Shown here piece by piece: positions 1-7,126 of a stretch of DNA of 14,165 nucleotides. The stretch comes from RGIG1934 sp964492545. GTDB lineage: Bacteria; Bacillota; Clostridia; Lachnospirales; Lachnospiraceae. A program made the position numbers and the translations under genes. The notes below the pieces were generated by a model. It searched no databases. It was not told the DNA's origin and was given only the letters and a program-made list of their open reading frames with translations. The DNA lies in NCBI GenBank assembly GCA_964492545.1, contig CAZBKO010000057.1, positions 1 through 14,165 on the forward strand. The letters run 5' to 3'. Each line of letters begins with the position of its first letter. Position 1 is the stretch's first letter.

Positions 1-1
1 A

Positions 2-319
2 GGCTATACAGATCTCAGGAGAGGTATTGATGGATTAGCAGGCATTATAAGATTTCAGTTTCAACTTGACCCTTATGATAAGAATACATTGTTTTTATTC
101 TGCGGGAAACGTAATGACAGAATAAAGGCTCTGCTTTGGGAAGGCGATGGATTTTTGCTTATGTATAAACGCATAGATAATGGCAGTTTTAAGTGGCCTA
201 GGTCACTGGTGGATGCACTAGAAATTGACGAAACTCAGTATACTAGACTAATGCAGGGATTTGAGGTAGTTGCAAAGAGGCCTATTACAGAACGAACCAA
301 GCCACCTACACAGATGTAA
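2..319 (+). CDS. tnpB: IS66 TnpB (Orf2) accessory protein, 3' part
   Basis: The reading frame is open from the window edge and gives about 105 residues. It has the hallmarks of the IS66 Orf2-like family: a DLRRGIDGLAG stretch just inside the edge, then FLFCGKRNDRIKALLW, and a KWPR motif. TnpB of this family is usually about 115 to 120 residues, so only roughly the first dozen residues are missing. The internal TTG at 89 is not the start, because family-typical sequence continues upstream of it. TnpB is required for transposition of IS66 elements together with TnpC, but its biochemical role is not established. The stop at 317-319 is followed by a 282-base noncoding gap before tnpC, which is long for this family and holds a strong hairpin. 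Confidence 0.93.
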   Translation, partial: GYTDLRRGIDGLAGIIRFQFQLDPYDKNTLFLFCGKRNDRIKALLWEGDGFLLMYKRIDNGSFKWPRSLVDALEIDETQYTRLMQGFEVVAKRPITERTKPPTQM

Positions 320-391
320 TTATTGTGCAATATGTAGAAAATTAAAAAAGAAAAATGTAGATAAATCATGTGAAACAAGCTGATTTACAAT

Positions 392-467
392 TGTTATCCA
401 CAAATATAAAAATAAGCTGCAATAATTTATGGCAGCGAGTCTTTATATCGTTAAAATGTGGATAATA
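392..467 (+). promoter_or_regulatory. Alternative stem formed with a third copy of the hairpin arm
   Basis: Bases 392-402 (TGTTATCCACA) can pair with 457-467 (TGTGGATAATA) over 11 positions, ten Watson-Crick and one G-U. The 457-467 strand is the same one used as the 5' arm of the larger hairpin at 458-513, so the two foldings exclude each other. The layout resembles attenuator or anti-structure switching. No ligand, leader peptide or U-tract is visible, so regulation is only a suggestion. Confidence 0.45.
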
Positions 468-513
468 CTTCTAAGAAGTCCTTATATAATAGCTTTTTAG
501 AAGTGTTATCCAC
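458..513 (+). promoter_or_regulatory. 21-bp hairpin in the tnpB-tnpC gap
   Basis: Arms 458-478 and 493-513 pair over 21 positions with a 14-base loop (479-492). Nineteen pairs are Watson-Crick and two are G-U (466/505 and 475/496). Both non-canonical pairs are G-U only in a + strand RNA, while a minus-strand RNA would have A-C mismatches there. This favours a role in the tnp transcript. There is no U-tract after it, so it is not a simple terminator. It lies about 88 bases before the tnpC start and could affect tnpC expression, RNA stability or protein binding. Confidence 0.75.
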
Positions 514-546
514 CGTCATAATGACGAATGCCACAAGTAGTATAAG

Positions 547-575
547 TGGAATAATAATACAATTTCTGCTATAAT
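547..575 (+). promoter_or_regulatory. Possible tnpC promoter
   Basis: A perfect -10 hexamer TATAAT sits at 570-575. About 17 bases upstream is only a poor -35 match (TGGAAT, 547-552). Transcription would begin near 582, leaving a short leader that still contains the GAGGTG ribosome-binding site at 591-596. A second TATAAT at 485-490 lies in the hairpin loop with no recognisable -35. In AT-rich DNA both could be chance. Confidence 0.3.
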
Positions 576-601
576 TGAACCTAGAAAAACGAGGTGTAAT
601 T

Positions 602-2236
602 ATGGGATTCAAGTATACAGAAGAACAACTGAATAACATTGACAAAGAAATCATAATTCAGCTGTTTCTGGGATTACAGGATCAGGTTGAATCGTTGACG
701 GCAGAAACACGTGCGCTTAATGATAAGATGGAGAAAATCATGGAACAACTTGTGCTGTCTAATAAGAATCGATTTGGACGTTCTTCTGAAAAGATGGATG
801 ATGTGAACCAGATATGTTTTTTAGAAGTGGATGGAAATATCGTATTCTTCAACGAAGCAGAAGCTGTTGCTAATCTCGAAGCAGAAGAACCAGAAGACCT
901 TGAGCAGAAGAAAACGCGTGGTGTAAAGACAAAAGGTAAGCGTGAGCAAGATATGGCTTATCTTCCAACAGAGCGTATTGACCACTATATGTCAGATGAA
1001 GAATTGGTTGCAGAATTCGGTGAAAACGGATGGAAACAATTAGAAGATACAGTTACTAAAAAGTATCACTTCACACCAGCAAAGATTACTGTAGATGAAC
1101 ATCATATCGGAGTGTATTCGAGTAAAATTGATGGACATATGAAAAGAGCTCCACATCCAAAGAGTTTACTACCTTCAAGCCCGGTATCTGAATCATTGGC
1201 GGCTGCAATCATTAATGGCAAGTATGTTAACGCTGTACCATTATACAGACTGGAACAGGAATTCTTGCGATATGGATTAGCAATTACTCGCCAAAACATG
1301 GCCAACTGGATGATTCGTATTGCAGAAGAATATCTTGCTATTCTCTATGATTTTATGCATGAAAATCTGTATAAGTACCACGTAATACAGGCTGATGAAA
1401 CTCCTGTAATCGTTAATAAAGATGGACGAAAAGCCGGAGCAAAGAGTTATATGTGGGTATATCGAACTGGATTTATGTATACAGATAAACAGATTGTTCT
1501 GTATGAATACCAAAAGACTCGCAACGCATCTCATCCAAGACAGTTCCTTAAGAATTACTCAGGGATATGTGTAACAGATGGATATCAGGTCTACCATACC
1601 TTAGAAAAAGAAAAGGAAGATCTGACGATTGCTGGCTGCTGGGTTCATTGTCGCAGGAGATTTGAGGAATCATTAGAAGTGATTCCAAAGTCTGGGCGTA
1701 CAGGGACAATGTCATATCTGGCAATGAAACAAATCCAAGCTATATACAGAGAAGAAGGTAAGTTAAAAGAACTTTCTTCAAAAGATCGACTTGAGCAACG
1801 CCAACTGGTTATAAAACCTCTGGTAGATGCTTTATTTGTGTACCTAAAAAAGAATGTCAATGAAGCAGGCACAGATAAATTAAGAGATGCGTGTTCATAT
1901 GCATTCAATCAAGAAAAGCACTTAAGAGTTTTTCTTGAAGATGGAGATGTTCCAATTGACAACAATGCCAGCGAACGCGCAATAAGAGGGTTCTGTATAG
2001 GAAAAAAGAACTGGGAAATGATTGATACAATCAATGGAGCTAAATCGTCAGCAATCATATATAGTATTGTTGAGACAGCTAAGGCGAATAATGTAAAGCC
2101 TTATGAATATGTGGAATATGTGCTTGCAGAACTGCCAAAGCACATGGATGACACAAATAGAAAGTTTCTGGAAAATCTGATGCCATGGTCAGACGAACTG
2201 CCAGAATATATCAAAAAAGCAAAAAGCCGCATCTAG
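602..2236 (+). CDS. tnpC: IS66-family transposase TnpC
   Basis: This DDE transposase of 544 residues catalyses movement of the element. The ATG at 602 is chosen because GAGGTG lies at 591-596, five bases before it; the frame extends to a TTG at 575 without its own site. In order there is an N-terminal coiled coil (about 18-52), the family motif NKNRFGRSSEK (about 54-64), a central DNA-binding region, and the DDE catalytic domain. The acidic residues are near D265 (IQADET), D326 (VTDGYQVY) and E458 (NNASERAIR), with GCWVHCRRRF near 346-355. The IS66 C-terminal region starts around CIGKKNW. The zinc-finger cysteines many IS66 transposases carry in the N-terminal half are absent: there is no cysteine between about residues 72 and 323. 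Length and motifs suggest an intact enzyme. The TAG stop lies inside the terminator hairpin at the IS end. Confidence 0.97.
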   Translation: MGFKYTEEQLNNIDKEIIIQLFLGLQDQVESLTAETRALNDKMEKIMEQLVLSNKNRFGRSSEKMDDVNQICFLEVDGNIVFFNEAEAVANLEAEEPEDLEQKKTRGVKTKGKREQDMAYLPTERIDHYMSDEELVAEFGENGWKQLEDTVTKKYHFTPAKITVDEHHIGVYSSKIDGHMKRAPHPKSLLPSSPVSESLAAAIINGKYVNAVPLYRLEQEFLRYGLAITRQNMANWMIRIAEEYLAILYDFMHENLYKYHVIQADETPVIVNKDGRKAGAKSYMWVYRTGFMYTDKQIVLYEYQKTRNASHPRQFLKNYSGICVTDGYQVYHTLEKEKEDLTIAGCWVHCRRRFEESLEVIPKSGRTGTMSYLAMKQIQAIYREEGKLKELSSKDRLEQRQLVIKPLVDALFVYLKKNVNEAGTDKLRDACSYAFNQEKHLRVFLEDGDVPIDNNASERAIRGFCIGKKNWEMIDTINGAKSSAIIYSIVETAKANNVKPYEYVEYVLAELPKHMDDTNRKFLENLMPWSDELPEYIKKAKSRI

Positions 2237-2243
2237 CGGCTCT
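2213..2243 (-). terminator. Intrinsic terminator at the IS66 right end, minus strand
   Basis: On the minus strand a perfect 6-bp stem AGCCGC/GCGGCT (2225-2230 with 2236-2241, loop 2231-2235) can be extended by a G-U and an A-U pair. It is followed by T5 and, after two other bases, T6. On the + strand no T-tract follows, so it acts against transcription entering from the polysaccharide operon. It should end the operon message just beyond the truncated racemase and shield the element from antisense read-through. Confidence 0.7.
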
Positions 2244-2253
2244 AAAAAATCAA

Positions 2254-2276
2254 GGTACATGGGATGGAGCGTTTAC
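2254..2276. repeat. Right terminal inverted repeat of IS66 (one end only)
   Basis: Read inward on the minus strand the end begins GTAAACGCTCCATCCC. IS66-family ends typically begin with GTAA and about 20 bp are repeated at both ends. The left copy is outside the window, so the inner limit is approximate. Confidence 0.6.
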
Positions 2277-2284
2277 ATTAGCAC
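2277..2284. repeat. Predicted 8-bp target duplication, one copy (ATTAGCAC)
   Basis: IS66 elements generate 8-bp target duplications. These are the first eight bases after the inferred end, and they encode the end of the HCAN motif of the racemase. The second copy would flank the left end, outside the window. Confidence 0.4.
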
Positions 2285-3096
2285 AATGCTTAATATCAAA
2301 TACAATTCCCAGTTTCTGTAGTGTTTCTATAGCTTCACAAAAGCAGTTAAACTGTTTGCGTGTATATTCACTTCCACTTATACCCTCATCTGCAGAAGCA
2401 AAATGAGTAAAGACACCTTCTCGAAGCAATCCCGGCAATAAACAAACCCTTTTTATTGATTCAAGCACTGATACATTACCATTTTTTACTTGAAATCCAA
2501 TTCTACCCATTCCGGTATCTAATTTTACATGAATTTTAACACAAACATTACTTTGAGCAGCCGACTTGGAAAGCATTTCACCATATTCCTCAGAATATAC
2601 ACATTGTGAAATATTATTCTTTGCGAGAATTTCAGCACACTTTGGATCTGTATATCCTAAAATAAGAATGGGCGTATTAATATTACTAGCTCTTAATTGC
2701 AAAGCCTCTTCTATATTGGATACCGCAAAAAAATCTGCCCCAAGTTTTTCGTAGATATTTGCAAGATAAGCTGCTCCATGCCCATATCCATTTGCTTTAA
2801 TTACACAACAAATTTTCGATTTACAAACATGTTCTTTTACTTGTTCATAATTATGCTTTAATGCACCCAAATCAATTTCTGCCCATGTTCTTTTTTGAAA
2901 TGGCTCAATATTCATCGATTATCCTATCAACATTTTATAGCGTTCACCTATCACTTACTGATTTTCATATCTCTCATTAATACTATAATTTAAATTACAT
3001 AAAAATTTAGTTACTATGCATGATAATAGTCACTATTACAACCTAATACACAATCATACTATTCTTTAATTGGTTCTCATCTAAAGAACTATCTAA

Positions 3097-4509
3097 TTAT
3101 TTGATTTTTATAATCTTTTTTACCTTCAATAATAATAAAGATAAAATATCCCTATTTATCAACATAAGCAAACTTCCAGCAACAATAATAACAACTACGT
3201 TAGCATGCTCGTTGTTCAAATACCCCACCAATGCAGACGCAACCAAAATAAAAAAAGATACATATGTTTTTTTATTTATCTTTACTTTATACTTTTTTCT
3301 CAAATCATAAAAACGAATTAAAAACAGCGCTACATATGCAACCAATGTTGATAATGGCGCAGCATACAACCCCATACTTTTTATCAACAATATATGAACA
3401 AATAAATTGATTACACCTGCTTCGGTAATAGTAATTCCCTGTTTCTTAGAGTTATATTCTGCGACAAATACAGAACCTAAAAATTGCCCCATTGCAGAAA
3501 ACACAACTGCTATTGACAATATAGGTACAATTTTCATTCCCCATGAATATTCTGACGTAAACAGCAAACGAAATACAAAAAAATTAGTAATTACAATCAC
3601 CGTTGCAACAGATATTACAAATCTCCCCACTACATTTACAATCTTAGTAAAATAATCCTCCCAATCTGAATCCTTAATTGCTTCTGTCGCATTCTCCACC
3701 CACGCAGTTTGAAACACCTCGAAAAAAGTGATACATAAATTCGGGATCTTATTTGCAACAGCTAATATGGCACTCGATGCTACACCCAGAAATCCACTAA
3801 CGATAATTCTGTCCGAGATATTCAATATCCACCATGCAATAGAATTGGGAACCATTGGCAACGAATACTTTAGCATCTTTCCTTGAGTATACACTGATAC
3901 ATCCTTGAAATTTATACAAACCGATGTCCTAGTAAAAATCACCCCACATAACGCACTAAATAAATACCCAAAGGAATATCCCAATACAATCCCATCAAGT
4001 CCCATATCAAAAATTTTTACAAAAAATGTCACCCCAACCATGATAGCCGAAGTACATATAACATTTATAATTGTATATAGGTTAAGTTTCTTTAACCCAC
4101 GTATGTACATTCCAACATAATTTTGAAAGCTTTGTGAAAAAAGCAATAGCGTCAATAAAATCAAAAAGGATATTTTTGTTCTATCCATCACCATCCAAGC
4201 AGAAATTATAATGATATACACTATAAATCCCACCAAATTTATGACTATAGAATTTATTACTATTTTTCCTTTCTCTTCCAATGAATCTGAATCTATTAAA
4301 AATCTGAAAACTGCATGATGTATACCTAAGGCTATAATAGGGATAAGCAACATTGAATATGTAGACAGCAGATCGAAAGTTCCATAATCTTCCATTGATA
4401 ACCATCGTATAAAGAGAGGTGCCATAATAAAGTTAATTCCTTTAGTAAGAACGCTACCAATAAACATTATTATTGAATTTTTCACTAAACTTTCTGCTCT
4501 ATTTGACAT
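3097..4509 (-). CDS. wzx: Wzx-type polysaccharide flippase
   Basis: This 470-residue multi-pass membrane protein of the polysaccharide transport (MOP) superfamily would flip undecaprenyl-linked repeat units across the membrane. The N-terminus has the typical pattern of a short basic lead, a first helix, then APLFIRWLSMEDYGTFDLL. Long hydrophobic segments follow to the end, about 12 to 14 in all, with a short lysine-rich tail (LKVKKIIKIK). The ATG at 4509 is preferred because GAGAGGA lies 8 bases upstream; a TTG at 4530 extends the frame without support. It lies 30 bases after the ATP-grasp gene. A gap of about 180 bases with no clear promoter or terminator separates it from the racemase remnant. 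It pairs functionally with the Wzy-like polymerase in the same cluster. Confidence 0.92.
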   Translation of the reverse strand: MSNRAESLVKNSIIMFIGSVLTKGINFIMAPLFIRWLSMEDYGTFDLLSTYSMLLIPIIALGIHHAVFRFLIDSDSLEEKGKIVINSIVINLVGFIVYIIIISAWMVMDRTKISFLILLTLLLFSQSFQNYVGMYIRGLKKLNLYTIINVICTSAIMVGVTFFVKIFDMGLDGIVLGYSFGYLFSALCGVIFTRTSVCINFKDVSVYTQGKMLKYSLPMVPNSIAWWILNISDRIIVSGFLGVASSAILAVANKIPNLCITFFEVFQTAWVENATEAIKDSDWEDYFTKIVNVVGRFVISVATVIVITNFFVFRLLFTSEYSWGMKIVPILSIAVVFSAMGQFLGSVFVAEYNSKKQGITITEAGVINLFVHILLIKSMGLYAAPLSTLVAYVALFLIRFYDLRKKYKVKINKKTYVSFFILVASALVGYLNNEHANVVVIIVAGSLLMLINRDILSLLLLKVKKIIKIK

Positions 4510-4539
4510 TATCAAGTTCCTCTCTATCAATCAATACTA

Positions 4540-5433
4540 TTATAATATAAGCATATCCCCAATTTTTTTATCCCACTCATCCGGAACAAATCTGCCGAAA
4601 CCTGAAGCCGGATAAAAAGTGAACTCTCCAAAATATACCATGCCATTTACCTCATAGAAATCTATTCTAATAAACGGAATATCCTCTGCCATTTTTTCTG
4701 CAAGACTTATCATTAATTCTAAATTTTGAGGCATATCGATTTCAGCCTCAAAATCAGGCGGACAAATTTTCTCACCAAACGGCAACAAATTACCCTTGCA
4801 ATCATAATAATTGGCTCTATGCTCAATATATCGATTTACATCTATTTTAAAAAATTTCACTTTCCCATCAAAACAAAAAAATTTGTAATCTCTCAAATCC
4901 TTTGTTTTATCGTCAATCATTAGTTTCTCAGCTAGAACCCTCGGTTTAACATCCTTATATGGCCATTCACGTGTAGTATAAAAATAATTTCTTCTTAAAC
5001 ATTTATTTATTAATTTTCGAGCATAATCTTTGTCTAATGCATTTTTATTATTTACAATTATATTTCCACCACTATCATGAGTACATTTGAGCACAAATTT
5101 TTCCGGTAAATTGTCAAAATTTATTTCATCGAAAGAATTCCAAATTCCCAAAGTTGGAATTATATATTGTTCTCCTATTAATTCGCCTACAATACTTTTA
5201 GCCTCATATTTATCTACCATATTAGAATATTTTGGTTTCCTATCATACAATTTTAACCATTGTAATTTTTGATTAAAAGTTACAAGATTATCAAAATCCA
5301 GTTCTCCATCTAGCAAATAATGATATTTTTTCATCAAATACTTTTTGTCAGTAACATGATTAAACAAACCTAATTCGCTAGCTATATCAAACCTATAGTA
5401 ATTGTCCAAAATTAATCTTTTTAAAGAAACCAT
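4540..5433 (-). CDS. TupA-like ATP-grasp ligase
   Basis: The 297-residue protein resembles the TupA-like ATP-grasp family, named after the teichuronopeptide gene of alkaliphilic Bacillus and often mis-annotated as glycosyltransferase. Visible landmarks are NQKLQWLKLYDR (54-65), the nucleotide-binding FVLKCTHDSGG (113-123), AEK (168-170), RDYKFFCFDGKVKF (181-194), FIRIDFY (254-260) and GEFTFYPASGFGRF (269-282). The acidic residues near D258 and E270 are candidate metal ligands. ATP-grasp enzymes join a carboxylate to an amine through an acyl-phosphate. The likely job is to attach an amino acid to a sugar acid or amino sugar of the repeat unit; the substrate is unknown. No signal peptide is visible, so it is cytoplasmic. 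It sits between an acyltransferase and the flippase, and works with a CapA protein nearby. The ATG at 5433 has only a weak ribosome-binding site (GTGGA). Confidence 0.85.
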   Translation of the reverse strand: MVSLKRLILDNYYRFDIASELGLFNHVTDKKYLMKKYHYLLDGELDFDNLVTFNQKLQWLKLYDRKPKYSNMVDKYEAKSIVGELIGEQYIIPTLGIWNSFDEINFDNLPEKFVLKCTHDSGGNIIVNNKNALDKDYARKLINKCLRRNYFYTTREWPYKDVKPRVLAEKLMIDDKTKDLRDYKFFCFDGKVKFFKIDVNRYIEHRANYYDCKGNLLPFGEKICPPDFEAEIDMPQNLELMISLAEKMAEDIPFIRIDFYEVNGMVYFGEFTFYPASGFGRFVPDEWDKKIGDMLIL

Positions 5434-5457
5434 AATAATCCACTCTCACTTCTATCC

Positions 5458-5991
5458 TTAATATATTCTGTCCACTACATAATCTTTAGTTGACACTTTT
5501 ATAATACTCTTCTCAGGGATTACTCCATCTACTACAACACCTGCTCCTATAATAGAATTTGCTCCAATTTTTGAACCTTTAAGAATTATAGCACCTGCAC
5601 CTATCCAACAGTTTTCACCTATTTCAACTGCCGCTGTCCTATACTCAGCTTTAGCAATCCCTGCTTGCGAAAACTTGTGATTATGATCATATATTGTAAC
5701 ATTAGGACCAATAATACATCCTCTACCTATAGTGACCTCTTCTCTAGATACAATGCAACAATTCCTATTAATAAACACTGACTCTTCTAAGTTAATAATT
5801 CCTCCATCGATAGAAGATATATGCCCCATTTCAAAAACTGTCACATTATTTCCAATATGTAAATTTCCACCATTACACAGAAGATGTGTTTTTCTATTTA
5901 TTCGAACATTTTTTCCACATGTAATTCCTTTTTTATTTATAAAAAACTTATTACTTAGTCTTCTCTGTATCTTATCTATTATCTTTCTCAT
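5458..5991 (-). CDS. Hexapeptide-repeat (left-handed beta-helix) acyltransferase
   Basis: This 177-residue protein is built largely of hexapeptide repeats, for example LHIGNN, VTIGRG, CIIGPN, VEIGEN, CWIGAG, SKIGAN and SIIGAG. It matches the WbbJ/maltose-acetyltransferase group that moves acetyl (or other acyl) groups from CoA to sugars. YDHNHKF near residues 100-106 contains the likely catalytic histidine, followed by a loop before the last coils, as usual for the group. The short basic N-terminal helix (RKIIDKIQRRLSNKF) is common in capsule-cluster members. The start ATG at 5991 has GAGGGA about 8 bases upstream and lies 20 bases inside the end of the CapA-like gene, suggesting coupled translation. 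It probably O- or N-acetylates the repeat unit; the acceptor is unknown. Confidence 0.88.
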   Translation of the reverse strand: MRKIIDKIQRRLSNKFFINKKGITCGKNVRINRKTHLLCNGGNLHIGNNVTVFEMGHISSIDGGIINLEESVFINRNCCIVSREEVTIGRGCIIGPNVTIYDHNHKFSQAGIAKAEYRTAAVEIGENCWIGAGAIILKGSKIGANSIIGAGVVVDGVIPEKSIIKVSTKDYVVDRIY

Positions 5992-7126
5992 TTATCTTAT
6001 CCCTCAACGCTGCGATTAAAAGTTCTTGATGTGCTTCGCACTCAACATAATTAAGCAATGCAACCGAAGTGTTCCTATTATATATATGACGTTGCAACCA
6101 ACCTTTTGTAATTTTATTAATTCCTCTAAACACAAAATTCGATGTTAAAATGCCTCCAAATGCATATTGATAATACCTTAACGTTCGATTTGCCAATTTT
6201 CTATATTCTGCTTCTAAAAATTCATTATCATATATTTTTTTTGATCTACTTTCAAATTGCCTCATAATTTCTTTTTTTTCATTATCGTTAGCCGCAAAAA
6301 TCTTATGTTCCTTTTTCACTAATGGATAAAAATCAACATAAAATTTATCACTGTTATCGAATTTAATTTCCATTAATAAGCCAGAATTCCAGTATTCGTT
6401 ATCTTGACCATCAAAAACGAAATTCCCTTGACCATATACTAATACGGAGTCATTGTAATTCTCAACGCATCCAATGCAATGGGTGTGCTGCGCAATTACA
6501 AGATCTGCACCATTTTCTGCCATAATATGAAATCTTCTTTTTAATTCCGGTGACGGATATCTATAATGTTCTTTACCACCATGATATAAAACTACTACAA
6601 ATTTCACCGTTTCCTTTAGTTTTTTTATATCCGTTATAGTATCATACAAGTCAAAAGGGTTCACTCCAGATAGATGTTCTCCCGCTATTGAAAATTCTTT
6701 CTCACTACAACTAATAAGGCCAATTTTTCCAACTTTTGTTTCTATAATATAAGGCTTCCTAGCCTCATTCAAACTATTTCCACAACCTGAGAACTCGATT
6801 CCATTCTTTTTTAATATTTTTATTGTTTCGTTTAATCCAGCTTCACCATAGTCCATAATGTGATTGTTTGCTAGAGTAAAATAATATGGATTTAAGAGAC
6901 TAATGCCTTTTATGCAATCTGGATGAATTTTCAAATTAGGACCATTTTTTATAATCTTGTCATTAGAAGTACAAATTGGTGCCTCTAAATTTGCAATTAC
7001 AAAATCAGCCGTTTTTAGCTTATTTATTACATTTTCATCCACAATATTTTCTATAGCACCATTACGAAAATATTTTTCATTTTCTGCTGTTGGTACTAAA
7101 TCTGCACCAATTATTATTTTATACAT
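5972..7126 (-). CDS. capA: CapA-family (poly-gamma-glutamate type) metallophosphatase-fold protein
   Basis: The 384-residue protein has the full CapA/PGA_cap motif series: GAD (7-9), NLEAP (46-50), ANNHIMDYG (86-94), YHGGKEHY (181-188), QHTHCIG (213-219) and YGQGNFVFD (231-239). The family is known from poly-gamma-glutamate capsule genes of Bacillus, where the protein is membrane-anchored and its reaction is unsettled. Here there is no signal peptide or membrane anchor: the catalytic core starts at residue 3, so a cytoplasmic role is likely. Residues from about 290 form a charged, probably helical extension. The ATG overlaps the end of the polymerase gene by 8 bases, and the end overlaps the next acyltransferase by 20. 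No other poly-glutamate gene (CapB or CapC type) is visible, so simple poly-glutamate synthesis is unlikely. Together with the ATP-grasp protein it may act on an amino-acid-substituted sugar. Confidence 0.87.
   Translation of the reverse strand: MYKIIIGADLVPTAENEKYFRNGAIENIVDENVINKLKTADFVIANLEAPICTSNDKIIKNGPNLKIHPDCIKGISLLNPYYFTLANNHIMDYGEAGLNETIKILKKNGIEFSGCGNSLNEARKPYIIETKVGKIGLISCSEKEFSIAGEHLSGVNPFDLYDTITDIKKLKETVKFVVVLYHGGKEHYRYPSPELKRRFHIMAENGADLVIAQHTHCIGCVENYNDSVLVYGQGNFVFDGQDNEYWNSGLLMEIKFDNSDKFYVDFYPLVKKEHKIFAANDNEKKEIMRQFESRSKKIYDNEFLEAEYRKLANRTLRYYQYAFGGILTSNFVFRGINKITKGWLQRHIYNRNTSVALLNYVECEAHQELLIAALRDKINEKDNR

Larger units (their letters stand above)
1..2276 (+). mobile_element. 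IS66-family insertion sequence, right-hand part
   Basis: The segment carries the end of an IS66 Orf2 (TnpB) gene followed by a full IS66 transposase gene (TnpC), the order usual for the family. The right end is placed at 2276 for two reasons. Read on the minus strand, the terminal bases are GTAAACGC, resembling the GTAA-type ends of IS66 elements. The neighbouring alanine racemase also stops matching its family exactly there. The left end, tnpA (if present) and the start of tnpB lie outside the window. The element points toward the polysaccharide operon and has cut its last visible gene. The family is certain from the proteins; the exact boundary is inferred because the partner repeat cannot be seen. 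Confidence 0.9.
2250..2915 (-). pseudogene. alr: Alanine racemase, truncated by IS66
   Basis: The product is the N-terminal PLP barrel of a fold-type III alanine racemase: WAEIDLGALKHN, the PLP lysine K40 in VIKANGYGHGA, an LDTGMGRIGF motif near 131-140, and FTHFASAD. Similarity runs to HCAN (209-212), where the family normally continues with SAA. The next nine residues are encoded by the IS66 end, and a TGA at 2250-2252 closes the frame. The family is about 370 to 390 residues, so the C-terminal domain with the catalytic tyrosine is missing and the product should be inactive. The ATG at 2915 has AGGA six bases upstream. The rest of the gene is expected left of the IS. It may have supplied D-alanine for the polysaccharide, or be a second racemase; related amino-acid racemases cannot be excluded from half the protein. 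Confidence 0.9.

Noticed and set aside
514..526. Palindrome CGTCATAATGACG after the large hairpin
   Set aside because: Only five base pairs with a three-base loop and no T-tract; too weak to call a terminator or operator.
451..654. Open frame on the minus strand across the tnpB-tnpC gap and tnpC start
   Set aside because: It is hydrophobic by chance of AT-rich sequence, antisense to the hairpin and to the tnpC ribosome-binding site, and resembles no family I know.
2916..3096. Possible promoter or terminator between the flippase and the racemase
   Set aside because: The gap has only weak AT-rich stems (for example around 3062-3090) and no convincing -35/-10 pair. Nothing there can be supported.
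5972..7126. Complete poly-gamma-glutamate capsule locus
   Set aside because: Only the CapA-type gene is present; no CapB ligase or CapC membrane protein is seen, and the rest is a Wzx/Wzy polysaccharide cluster.
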